Shown: positions 36,378 through 44,289 of the stretch, one piece after another
How the letters are laid out: each line of letters begins with the position of its first letter
Numbering within the stretch: position 1 is the stretch's first letter
Assembly (NCBI GenBank): GCA_965214285.1
Contig: OZ243946.1
Span: forward strand, 1,364,001-1,428,000
Source: G963422745 sp965214285
GTDB taxonomy: Bacteria; Actinomycetota; Acidimicrobiia; Acidimicrobiales; Aldehydirespiratoraceae
Reading direction: 5' to 3'
DNA length: 64,000 nucleotides
Notes under the pieces: generated by a model
What the model was told of the DNA's origin: nothing
The model's input: only the letters and a program-made list of their open reading frames with translations
The model's database searches: none
Program-made: the position numbers and the translations under genes

Positions 36378-37905
36378 TGTTCGCCCGGGCCTGCATCGAT
36401 TCTGGCACTCGGCGGACAGCCGTGGGCAAGTATGTCTTCGGCACGTCGCTCGCCGGCCTGGCCTTCATGGCCGCCTACTCCCCGCGAGCGATCGAGTTCC
36501 CTGCTGCCGAGCTGAGAGACATCGTGTTGCTGGGCGCAGTGGTCCACACGGTGCCGTTCGTCGCCGCGCTCGTGTGGCTGCGGTCCAGGATCCGCAACGC
36601 CGTACTGGCGCTCATCGTGCTGGGCTCGGTCGCGACGGCCCACTTCATCCACACGGACCTGTACCTGACCGGAAGCCGGGTGGTGTTTTGGCTGTGCGCT
36701 CTTGCTGTATGGGGAGGGGTCTTTGCGGTTTTCGAGTTCATGGACGAGAATCGCCGGCTGTGCTTGGGGTTGCCCGCGGCGCTGGCGCTGGCGCTTGCCA
36801 TCTGGGTGGTCCCGCATGTTCAGCCCTGGCCTGCAGGAACCGATCGCACGGAGGGCGACCGCTTCTATGCTGAACAGATCCGCCCGACCTCGTTCGAGGC
36901 GACGCCGAATGTTTATTTCATCGCCTTCGACGGCCTCGCCCCTCAGGCCGTGATAGAGGAGCATCTCGACATCGAGACCACGGACTTCATAGATCTGGTT
37001 GACGAAGAGTTCCGGCGCCTGCCCAACATGTTCGCCGAATCGAGGTGGTCGGTCGACTCCCTGAGCATCACCGCATCGCTGCACCGTGACATCTTCTGGG
37101 AGGCTCATGGGCGGGATGGGCACATCGGGGATCGTCTTACAGGGGAGGACCCGAATCCGCTGTACGACATCCTCCACGACAACGGCTACGAGACGAACTT
37201 CGGTTATCACTCCGCCTTCCTCGGAAGATCCAAAGGGCCTCATGTCGACAATCTGTTCAGCAGCGCATCTCGGCCGATTTGCTGGCACCTGGGCCAGACC
37301 GCCTGGCGCCTCGCCTTCTGGGGTTACTGCAATCTCCCGGTCAGCAAGAGGGGGAACGATTGGGCCACTGTCCATCATTCAGACTTGATGGAACAGGTCA
37401 TCGCGATCGCCGACCGAGCGGTCCTCAGTTCGCCTTCGTCTATTTTCGATTGCCCTTGCACGCATCGCGCGATTATGCCCACACCAGGGATGTAGAGTCA
37501 TTCCGTGAACTGTATCTTCAAAACAGCAACAGGGGCGCCGAGCTGCTGACGGAGCTGCTCAAATCGCTCGAGGAGAGAGACCCGGACGCGATGCTGCTCG
37601 TTTTCGGCGACCACGGGCCGCGGCTGTTCCCTGAGCTGGAGTTCGACGACGACCCGGACTTGTTCGTCAAGGACTCCTACGCCGTGCTCGGCGGCATCTG
37701 GCCCCGCGATGCCTGCAAGACCTGGTTCGATGACGCCCAGACGAAGGGCTGGCTTACCACCTTGGACGCAGTCCATGCCATCCTGCGCTGTCTGTCCGAC
37801 GGAGAAGAGGTGCTTGTCGAGCCCAGGGCGACGACCATGCACCGCTACGACCGCATCCCCGACGACGACCCTGAGCGCTCCTTCGCCGACTACCTCTACG
37901 AATAG
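36377..37905 (+). pseudogene. LtaS-like array member H, single-base frameshift in the catalytic domain
   Basis: Open from ATG 36377 through five helices and the first half of the domain (AFDGLAP, WSVDS, RSKGPHVDN, FWGYCNL). The frame then breaks near 37415-37421, where paralogues read ER or DR, two residues and PQFAF. Downstream the next frame continues FAFVYFRLPLHA, FGDHG and ERSFADYLYE to 37905. One missing base explains the break, but there is no homopolymer here, so slippage is not the obvious cause. It may be a true recent pseudogene or a sequence error. The repaired protein would have 509 residues. Helix 4 uses GGGGAGGGG, an interrupted tract. Confidence 0.75.
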
Positions 37906-38027
37906 GCACGGCTCCCGGATTGGCAGCTGCGCCAAATCGTTCGTGAGTGGGATCGGCCTTTGCGATCAGAACGCGATTCGTCCTCCACGGACGCGGGCGG
38001 GGCGGCGCGGTCCGCTACGGTCCGCTG

Positions 38028-39197
38028 ATGCCAAAGAGCCCCAGGGCGCTCCCGGCGTTGCTGATGGCGACGATGGTCGCCTCCACGCTGCAGATCTTCG
38101 CGATCGCCGTGCTGGCCTCGTCGATCATCGCCGACCTCGGCGTGTCCCGCACCGCCCTGGGCGCCATCGGCGCGGTCAACACCGGTCTCGGGGCCGCGAC
38201 CGCGCCGCTGTCGGGACGGCTCACCGACCGCATCGGGGCGCGCAACTCGGTGCTGGCGGTGCTGGGGCTGGCCACGGCCGGCATGGCGCTGATGGCGCTG
38301 TCGCACAGCGTGTGGCTGCTGGTGCTCAGCGGCGTGGTGATGGGCATCCCGCAGGGCTGGAGCAACCCGGCCACCAACGCCCTGATCGGCGCGGTCCTGC
38401 CCGAGGGCGAACGCGGCACGGTGATGGGCATCAAGCAGTCGGGCGTGACCGTGGCGGTGGTGCTCGCCGGGTTCACGATGCCGTGGCTGGAGGGCCTGGC
38501 CGACTGGCGCTTCGCGGCGGGCGTCTACGCCGTGGGGTTCGGCCTCGTGGCCGTGGCCGCGCTGGTGCTGCTGCCCGGCGGCGCCCGCACCCTGGCAGCG
38601 AGGCCCGCACAGCGCCCGCCGAAACCCCCGATCACGCCGTTCGTGAAGCTGCTGGCGGTGTACGCGCTGCTCATGGGGCTCGCCGCCGGGGGGATCGGGC
38701 GCTGGCTGCCGCTGTTCGCTGAGGAGGCCGTCGGCTGGAGCCAGGAATCCGCCGGGGCGCTGGTGGCCGTGGCCGGCGCGGTCGGCGTGGTCGCCAGGGT
38801 CGTGGCCGCCCGCCGGGCCGAGCTGGGCGACCCGGTGGCCATGCTGCGCGGCCTGGCGATCACCGGGCTCATCACCAGCACGCTGCTGGTCTCGGCGACC
38901 AGCGTCGGGGGCTGGGTGCTGTGGCCGATGGCCGTCGGCTACGGCGTGGGCTACACCGCCTGGAACGCCGTGATCAACCTGACCATCGTGATGCGCACCC
39001 CGCTGGCCCAGGCCGGGCGCTCCTCGGGGGTGATGATGATGGGCTTCCTCGGCGGGCTGACCCTCTCCGCCCCGCTCGGCGGCCAGGTGGTCGACAGCTT
39101 CGGCACCTACGGCCCGGTCTGGGTCGCCACGATGGTGCTGGCCGCGGGCTCCGCCGCCCTGCTGACCGCCCGCCCGCGGCCTTCAGGCCAGCTCTGA
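38028..39197 (+). CDS. Major facilitator superfamily transporter
   Basis: A 389-residue membrane protein with about 12 hydrophobic segments and the MFS loop 2-3 signature GRLTDRIGARNSVL. The C-terminal half repeats the pattern (GVVARVVAARRAELG). Substrate unknown. ATG 38028 lies seven bases after TACGGT (38016-38021), so a leaderless transcript is likely; the longer frame to 37947 has no membrane or start support. It follows the array but has its own promoter and no visible link to it. Confidence 0.85.
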   Translation: MPKSPRALPALLMATMVASTLQIFAIAVLASSIIADLGVSRTALGAIGAVNTGLGAATAPLSGRLTDRIGARNSVLAVLGLATAGMALMALSHSVWLLVLSGVVMGIPQGWSNPATNALIGAVLPEGERGTVMGIKQSGVTVAVVLAGFTMPWLEGLADWRFAAGVYAVGFGLVAVAALVLLPGGARTLAARPAQRPPKPPITPFVKLLAVYALLMGLAAGGIGRWLPLFAEEAVGWSQESAGALVAVAGAVGVVARVVAARRAELGDPVAMLRGLAITGLITSTLLVSATSVGGWVLWPMAVGYGVGYTAWNAVINLTIVMRTPLAQAGRSSGVMMMGFLGGLTLSAPLGGQVVDSFGTYGPVWVATMVLAAGSAALLTARPRPSGQL

Positions 39198-39206
39198 CCA
39201 GCGCGG

Positions 39207-39235
39207 TTGCGATTCGCCGGCGGCGCACGTAGAGT
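39207..39235 (+). promoter_or_regulatory. Promoter TTGCGA-17-TAGAGT
   Basis: TTGCGA (39207-39212) and TAGAGT (39230-39235) are separated by exactly 17 bases, the best -35/-10 pair seen in the window. It precedes the secreted protein gene at 39284, with GAGGAGG in the leader. Confidence 0.55.
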
Positions 39236-39283
39236 GCGGTCGACACGTACCTGAGGAGGTGGCCCGTAAATTATCCGTGCAAG

Positions 39284-39730
39284 ATGGCCGTCAGACTGGC
39301 GGCATCGATTCTGACTGTTGCTGTGCTCTCCGTCGGCTTGACCGCGTTGGAGACGGCACCGGTGGCGGCAGGACCGGCCTCTCATACCGATTGTTCCTGG
39401 GCGTTTTCGGCAACGTGGTCGGTTCCCGGTGCACGTGCAGGGAACACCCAGGTCGCGTGGGCCACGAACCGGAACTTCACTCCTGGCGGCCTGGGTTACA
39501 GCAGTTGGACCGGATGGGTGCGCTGTGACACCCAGACGCGTGAAGTGAAGATGTACCTCGGACTCAGTGAAGACCCGCCTCTTCATCGAGCGTCGACGAC
39601 TTTCGACGGCTCGACTGCCCGGGTGTCGACCCGGATATCGTGCGGCTTCTTCTGGTTCTGCAGGAGCATACAGACCAAATTCCTCGAGGGCGGTCATCTG
39701 TTTCGGCATGTGGTGCACCGCGTGGCTTAG
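39284..39730 (+). CDS. Secreted hypothetical protein with signal peptide
   Basis: A 148-residue protein with a clear signal peptide (MAVRLAASILTVAVLSVGLTAL) and probable cleavage after VAA at residue 29. The mature part has four cysteines (37, 81, 120, 126), suggesting two disulfides, and aromatic-rich strands (SWAFSATWSV, YSSWTGWVRC). It is not recognised as a known family. GAGGAGG lies about 25 bases before ATG 39284, rather far, so the true start is slightly uncertain. Its last 23 bases overlap the start of the following lipoprotein gene. Confidence 0.7.
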   Translation: MAVRLAASILTVAVLSVGLTALETAPVAAGPASHTDCSWAFSATWSVPGARAGNTQVAWATNRNFTPGGLGYSSWTGWVRCDTQTREVKMYLGLSEDPPLHRASTTFDGSTARVSTRISCGFFWFCRSIQTKFLEGGHLFRHVVHRVA

Positions 39731-40688
39731 GCGGCCGGGCAAGCTCGCATGCGTCGTGTTCGCCGGTGTTGTCGTAGCGTCTGCATCCTCGTGCTCTGAC
39801 TCGGATCCTGACGGCGACGAAGCGGCGGATCGGGCATCTGCTTCTGCCGAGGAATCCTTGGATCGGAGGCTTCGCGAGTCCGTCGGCATGCCCACAACCC
39901 CTGCCGCTGAGATGCTGGCGCAGATCGAGTACCAGAACGCAATCGAGGACGCAATGGCGCAGTGCATGCGAGAGCAGGGATTCGAGTACATCCCTGCGCA
40001 TGCTGACGGCAGCCGAAGAGTCCAGTCCTTGGGGCTGGACTTGTCCCCTGAGCGCTATGCCGAACGGTTCGGCTTCGGCATAGCGGGCGGCTTCATCGCG
40101 TCGGTGCGACCCGTCGCCGGTAGGCCCGGTGGTCAGCGGGACCAGCTGAGCGATCTGGCTGCGGACGAGTTGGACGCATATCTGGTGGCGCTGGAGGGAC
40201 CCGGGATATTGGATCACGACGGATCCGGGATCATCGAGATCGGAGGGTGCAGAGCCTCTGCCATCGAGAACGTTGAAGCGCCGCCCTGGATGCAGGAGCG
40301 CGACTGGATCGAGACTGCCAGTCGCCTGCTGCTGGATCGGCTGGCCGCAGATCCCAGGATGGTGGCCATCGAAGACGAATGGGCGGAGTGCATGGCCGCC
40401 GAGGGCTTTCGGTCCTTGATCAGCAAGCGTCTGTTGTTGGATGCGCTCTTGGAGGAATTCGACGAAATCCTGATGCGTCTGGTGCCTGCACAGCGATTCG
40501 ACGGATCGGCCCACTTCCTGGACACCCTCGACGACGATTCTCGAAGGCTGATCGAGGACTTTCAGGCCGAGGAGACACGGCTGGCTGTTGCGTCGCACAA
40601 GTGCGAGGCCGTACACGCCGACGAGATGGCCGCGATCGCCGACGAGATCGCAGAGGTCGTCGTCGCCAACGGCCTCGACCCGTCCTGA
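39708..40688 (+). CDS. Predicted lipoprotein with repeated Cys-Met-x-x-x-Gly-Phe motif
   Basis: A 326-residue lipoprotein: the signal sequence ends VVASASSC with Cys29 as lipid site, then an Asp/Ser/Ala linker. The body is helical and contains AMAQCMREQGFEYIP and later EWAECMAAEGF, a paired cysteine motif that, from memory, recurs in many uncharacterised actinobacterial lipoproteins. No catalytic residues are apparent. ATG 39708 is chosen because it places the signal sequence at the N-terminus; the frame is open further upstream inside the previous gene. Function unknown. Confidence 0.75.
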   Translation: MWCTAWLRRPGKLACVVFAGVVVASASSCSDSDPDGDEAADRASASAEESLDRRLRESVGMPTTPAAEMLAQIEYQNAIEDAMAQCMREQGFEYIPAHADGSRRVQSLGLDLSPERYAERFGFGIAGGFIASVRPVAGRPGGQRDQLSDLAADELDAYLVALEGPGILDHDGSGIIEIGGCRASAIENVEAPPWMQERDWIETASRLLLDRLAADPRMVAIEDEWAECMAAEGFRSLISKRLLLDALLEEFDEILMRLVPAQRFDGSAHFLDTLDDDSRRLIEDFQAEETRLAVASHKCEAVHADEMAAIADEIAEVVVANGLDPS

Positions 40689-40784
40689 TCTCGGCCCGGC
40701 ATTGAACTCGAAGGTCTAGACCGCGGCTGGCCGTGGTCGCAAGGGCTGTGTCCGCAGCAGGCTCTGGTCTCGGCCCCGGCCGGG

Positions 40785-41636
40785 TCAGGCGAAGCCGCGC
40801 AGGGGCAGGCTCGGCGAGCGCTGAAGCCAGTTGTCTTCGAGATAGTCGGCGCTGCCTTCGATCACGTGCAGCGTGTAGGCATGGCGGCTCGCCTCGGAGG
40901 TGTTGGGCGCGCTCCAATGCGGCAGGCTGCCGTGCAGCAGCACCAGCGTGCCGGTCTCGGCCTCTACCGGCACGAGGCGCTCGACCGCATAGGCGCTTTC
41001 GTCGAACACGTCGAAGGTGGTGCCGCGGCGGTCCTCCGTCAGCCGGAAGCGCGACTTCACGGGGCTGCGATGGCCGCCCGGCAGCACGTGCAGGCAGCCG
41101 TTGGCGAGCGTCGCCTCCTCGATCGCCACCCAGAACCCCACCACCGACTGCGGCTCGGTCCACAGGAAGGTGTGGTCGGTGTGGCAAACCACCTCGCCGC
41201 CGATGCCGGGTTGCTTGAAGATGTACATCGACTGCAGCAGCCTGGGGTCGGCGAAGCCGATGTCGGCAGCCAGGCTGGCCATCTCGGGCGTGCGGCTGAA
41301 AGCGTCGAAGGTCGGGTCGAGGTCGTGCATGGCGTGGCCCAGCTTGTTGACGGCCGTCGGCAGCGGAAGACTCAGCCGGTCGTCGTCGTCCAAAGCGCCG
41401 TCCTCGAAGAACCAGCGCACCTTGTCGCCCGATGTCAGGAACCACTCGTCGGAGCCGTGCGCGGCTGCGTCGGTGGTGGAGAACACCGTGGTCACCGAGT
41501 CCGCGGCGGGGTCGATCCCTGCCAGCAGCGACTCCACGTGGGCCTTCAGATCGCCGCAGCGCTGCGCGGGAACGAAGCCCTCCAGCACCAGGAAGCCGTC
41601 GCGGTCCCAGGCCGCGAGCTGCGCAGCGTCGAGCAC
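40785..41636 (-). CDS. Phytanoyl-CoA dioxygenase (PhyH) family protein
   Basis: A 283-residue non-haem Fe(II)/2-oxoglutarate oxygenase. The iron ligands are His152 and Asp154 (VCHTDHTFLW) and a distal histidine, His235 or His240 (LLHGSLPHWS). Arg251 is placed to bind 2-oxoglutarate. Related proteins hydroxylate small metabolites or lipids; the substrate is unknown. The GTG start lies two bases after the stop of the nucleoside-type ABC permease, so it is the last gene of that operon. This location suggests a substrate linked to the imported compound, which is inference. Confidence 0.85.
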   Translation of the reverse strand: MLDAAQLAAWDRDGFLVLEGFVPAQRCGDLKAHVESLLAGIDPAADSVTTVFSTTDAAAHGSDEWFLTSGDKVRWFFEDGALDDDDRLSLPLPTAVNKLGHAMHDLDPTFDAFSRTPEMASLAADIGFADPRLLQSMYIFKQPGIGGEVVCHTDHTFLWTEPQSVVGFWVAIEEATLANGCLHVLPGGHRSPVKSRFRLTEDRRGTTFDVFDESAYAVERLVPVEAETGTLVLLHGSLPHWSAPNTSEASRHAYTLHVIEGSADYLEDNWLQRSPSLPLRGFA

Positions 41637-41638
41637 GG

Positions 41639-43003
41639 CTAGGTCTCGCCCTTGCGGTAGGGGACGCCGTCCGCGGCGGGCATGCGCAGGCGCTGCGAGA
41701 AGAAGACCATCACCAGCAGCACGATCACGAAGGGCTGGATGTCGACCCACCAGTCCGGCACCGTGCTGGTGGTCACGAACCACAGGCCGGCGATCAGCGC
41801 CACGAAGGCGGCCAGGCCCGAGTCGATCTGGCTGCGCCGCCGCCAGGCCCAGATGGCCACCAGCACCAAGGCGATCACGGCGACCACCAGCAGGGCATGG
41901 GTGGAGGTGCCGTCGAGGTCGCGCTTGCCCAGGGCGCTCGGGTAGCCGAACAGCAAGGCCCCGGCCATCACCCCGGCGGGCCGCCAGTTGCCCACGATCA
42001 GCGCAGCGAGGCCGATGAAGCCCCGGTTGAGCGTGGAGCCCTCCAGGTAGATGCCGTTGAGTTCGGGCGAGGCGATGAACGCGCCGCCGAAGCCGGCCAA
42101 CGCTCCGCTGAGCAGCACCCCGACGTACTTGTAGCGGTAGATGTCGATGCCCTGGCTCTCGCCCGCCCAGGGATGCTCGCCGCAGATCCGCAGCCGCAGC
42201 CCGAAGCGGGTGCGCCACAGCACCCAGGCGCTCAGCGGCACCAGGGCGAACGCCAGGATCGTCATCTGCGACAGGTTGGCGCTGAGCCCGCGCAGCATGT
42301 CGGCGGCATCCGAGACGTACCACCACTGCAGGTCGCGCAGCCCCCCGAGCAGGTCCGGGGTGTCGGCGCCGAACAGCTCGCCGCCTGCCAGCACCGGCAT
42401 GGTGAAGCGGCCCACCCCGTCGACGGCGGGGGACTGCGTGATCGAGCCGGTCGGCATCGGCGCGAAGATCTCAAGCGACAGGAAGCGGGTGATGCCCGGC
42501 GCTGCGATCAGGATGGCGACGCCTGAGATGATGTGGTCGACGCCGAAGGTGACCGTCGCCACGGCGTGCGCCAGGGCGCCCAGCGCGCCGCCGGCGATGC
42601 CCACTGCCAGGCCCGGCCAGGGCCCCAGCTCGATGGTGCCCCAGGCGCCGAACCACATGCCCAGCACCAGCATCCCCTCCAGGCCGATGTTGACCACGCC
42701 GGCCCGCTCGGAGAACATGCCGCCGAGCCCGGCCAGCATGATCGGCACCGTCCAGCGCAGCATGGCACCCGAGGTGGTGCCGCTGGTGAGCCCGTCGGTG
42801 TCGGTCGCCAGCTCCACCACCGACAGCAGCAGCACGCCCGCGGCGGCATAGGCCATCCACTTGAGCCAGACGGGAGACCGCCTGCGGTGCAGCAGCCGCA
42901 CCGTCCCCCCGCCCTGGCCGGACTCGCTCTGGCCGGACTCGCCCTGGCCCGCCACGGCGGCATCCGCGGCGTCTGCTGACTCTGGTCTGTCTGGCGCGGT
43001 CAC
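41639..43003 (-). CDS. BMP-type nucleoside ABC transporter, second permease
   Basis: A 454-residue membrane protein of the branched-chain/ribose permease superfamily, NupQ/YufQ type. Evident motifs are ERAGVVNIGLEGMLVLG near residue 100 and IDIYRYKYVGVLLSGALAGFGGAF in the second half. A Gly/Gln/Ser-rich N-terminus of about 35 residues precedes the first helix. GTG 43003 overlaps the stop of the first permease (GTGA). With its partner it forms the membrane channel for purine or pyrimidine nucleosides in characterised relatives. Confidence 0.9.
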   Translation of the reverse strand: MTAPDRPESADAADAAVAGQGESGQSESGQGGGTVRLLHRRRSPVWLKWMAYAAAGVLLLSVVELATDTDGLTSGTTSGAMLRWTVPIMLAGLGGMFSERAGVVNIGLEGMLVLGMWFGAWGTIELGPWPGLAVGIAGGALGALAHAVATVTFGVDHIISGVAILIAAPGITRFLSLEIFAPMPTGSITQSPAVDGVGRFTMPVLAGGELFGADTPDLLGGLRDLQWWYVSDAADMLRGLSANLSQMTILAFALVPLSAWVLWRTRFGLRLRICGEHPWAGESQGIDIYRYKYVGVLLSGALAGFGGAFIASPELNGIYLEGSTLNRGFIGLAALIVGNWRPAGVMAGALLFGYPSALGKRDLDGTSTHALLVVAVIALVLVAIWAWRRRSQIDSGLAAFVALIAGLWFVTTSTVPDWWVDIQPFVIVLLVMVFFSQRLRMPAADGVPYRKGET

Positions 43004-44289
43004 CGCGGCACCTCCGACGGCGTTGCCCCCGCGGCCGGAGCGTCTGCGGCAGCGGCGGTCTCTGCGAGCCGGGCGGCTGCGGTGGCCGCCTCCTCGCGGA
43101 CCCGGATGCGGCGCACGATCTCGTATCCGATCACCGCGGTGAGCAGGATCACGCCGCGCATGATGTCGACGGTCTCCTTGGGGGCGGTGCCGGTGACCTG
43201 CAGGATGTCAGACGACGCATCCAGGAACGCCCACAGCAGCGCACCCACGGCGATCCCGGCGGGATGGTTGCGGCCCAGCAGCGCCACGGCGATGCCGTTG
43301 AAGCCCAAGAAGCCCACGAAGTTCGGGTCGTAGCGCCCCTTGTCCATGATCTCGGCGATGCCCACCAGCCCGCCGATGGCGCCGCTCATCAGCATGGCGA
43401 CCATCACCATCTTCTTGGGCGGCACGCCGCCGGCCCGGGCCGCGAAGGGGTTCATGCCGCTGGCGCGCAGGTCGTAGCCGAACACGGTGCGGTTCAGCAG
43501 CAGGTGATAGCCGATCCCCACCACCACGGCCACCACCAGCACGCCGGTCAGCTCCTCTGAGCGGAGGTCGCCGAACAGCTCGGGGACGAAGCTCAGGTTC
43601 GGGATGATCCCGCTGTCGGCGATCGGCTTGGTGCCCACGCGGACCACCGCGATGTCGCCGGGGGCCTGCCAGTGGCGCACCAGGGCGGCGATCACTCCCA
43701 GGGCGACGCCGTTGAGCATGATCGTGCCGATCACCTCGTTGACGCCGCGCTCGGTGTAGAGCAGCCCGGCGATTCCGGCCCAGGCCCCGCCGACCACCAT
43801 GGCGGTGAGCAGGATCAGCCCGATGTGGAACACCCCGGGCAGCGTGACAGCCCCGCCCACGTAGGCCGCGAAGATCGCCGCCATGCGGTACTGGCCCTCC
43901 ACGCCGATGTTGAACAGGTTCATCTTGAAGCCGATGGCCGCGGCCACGCCGGAGATGTAGAGCGGCGTGGCCCGGTTGAGCATCGACACCGCCGTCTCCA
44001 GCTTCCAGGCGTGTGCCAGCATGTCGGCGTAGGCCGACAGCGGGTTGCTGCCGGCGACGGCGAGGATCGCCCCCGAGGCGACGATCGACAGCAGCACCGC
44101 GCCGACCGGGGCGGCCAGGGACAGCATGATGCGATGACGGCGGCTCTCTGCGGCCATGATGCGCCGTCGCAGCGGTTTGCCGCGGGCCTCCTCAGGCGGG
44201 TCGGGCGAGGCTTCCTCGGACCCGCCGGCAGCGGCTTCCTCAGGCGTGCCGGCCTCGGCTGCGCCGGACGGGTCGGCGGCGTCGTTCAC
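43000..44289 (-). CDS. BMP-type nucleoside ABC transporter, first permease
   Basis: A 429-residue permease of NupP/YufP type. Membrane helices start near residue 50; the motifs FKMNLFNIGVEGQYRMAA and YDLRASGMNPFAARAGGVPPKKM are family-typical. The N-terminal 40 residues are Pro/Glu/Ala-rich. GTG 44289 overlaps the ATPase stop (44286-44289). The gene belongs to the order BMP lipoprotein, ATPase, permease, permease. Confidence 0.9.
   Translation of the reverse strand: MNDAADPSGAAEAGTPEEAAAGGSEEASPDPPEEARGKPLRRRIMAAESRRHRIMLSLAAPVGAVLLSIVASGAILAVAGSNPLSAYADMLAHAWKLETAVSMLNRATPLYISGVAAAIGFKMNLFNIGVEGQYRMAAIFAAYVGGAVTLPGVFHIGLILLTAMVVGGAWAGIAGLLYTERGVNEVIGTIMLNGVALGVIAALVRHWQAPGDIAVVRVGTKPIADSGIIPNLSFVPELFGDLRSEELTGVLVVAVVVGIGYHLLLNRTVFGYDLRASGMNPFAARAGGVPPKKMVMVAMLMSGAIGGLVGIAEIMDKGRYDPNFVGFLGFNGIAVALLGRNHPAGIAVGALLWAFLDASSDILQVTGTAPKETVDIMRGVILLTAVIGYEIVRRIRVREEAATAAARLAETAAAADAPAAGATPSEVPR

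Noticed and set aside
19896..37905. The array as a mobile element or phage region
   Set aside because: No transposase, integrase, terminal repeats or phage genes are present, and codon use matches the surrounding chromosome; tandem duplication explains it better.
39259..39528. An alternative 89-codon ORF starting at GTG 39259 next to a strong Shine-Dalgarno
   Set aside because: Its product is Arg/Cys/Gly-rich with no pattern, while the overlapping frame from 39284 has a clear signal peptide and cleavage site.
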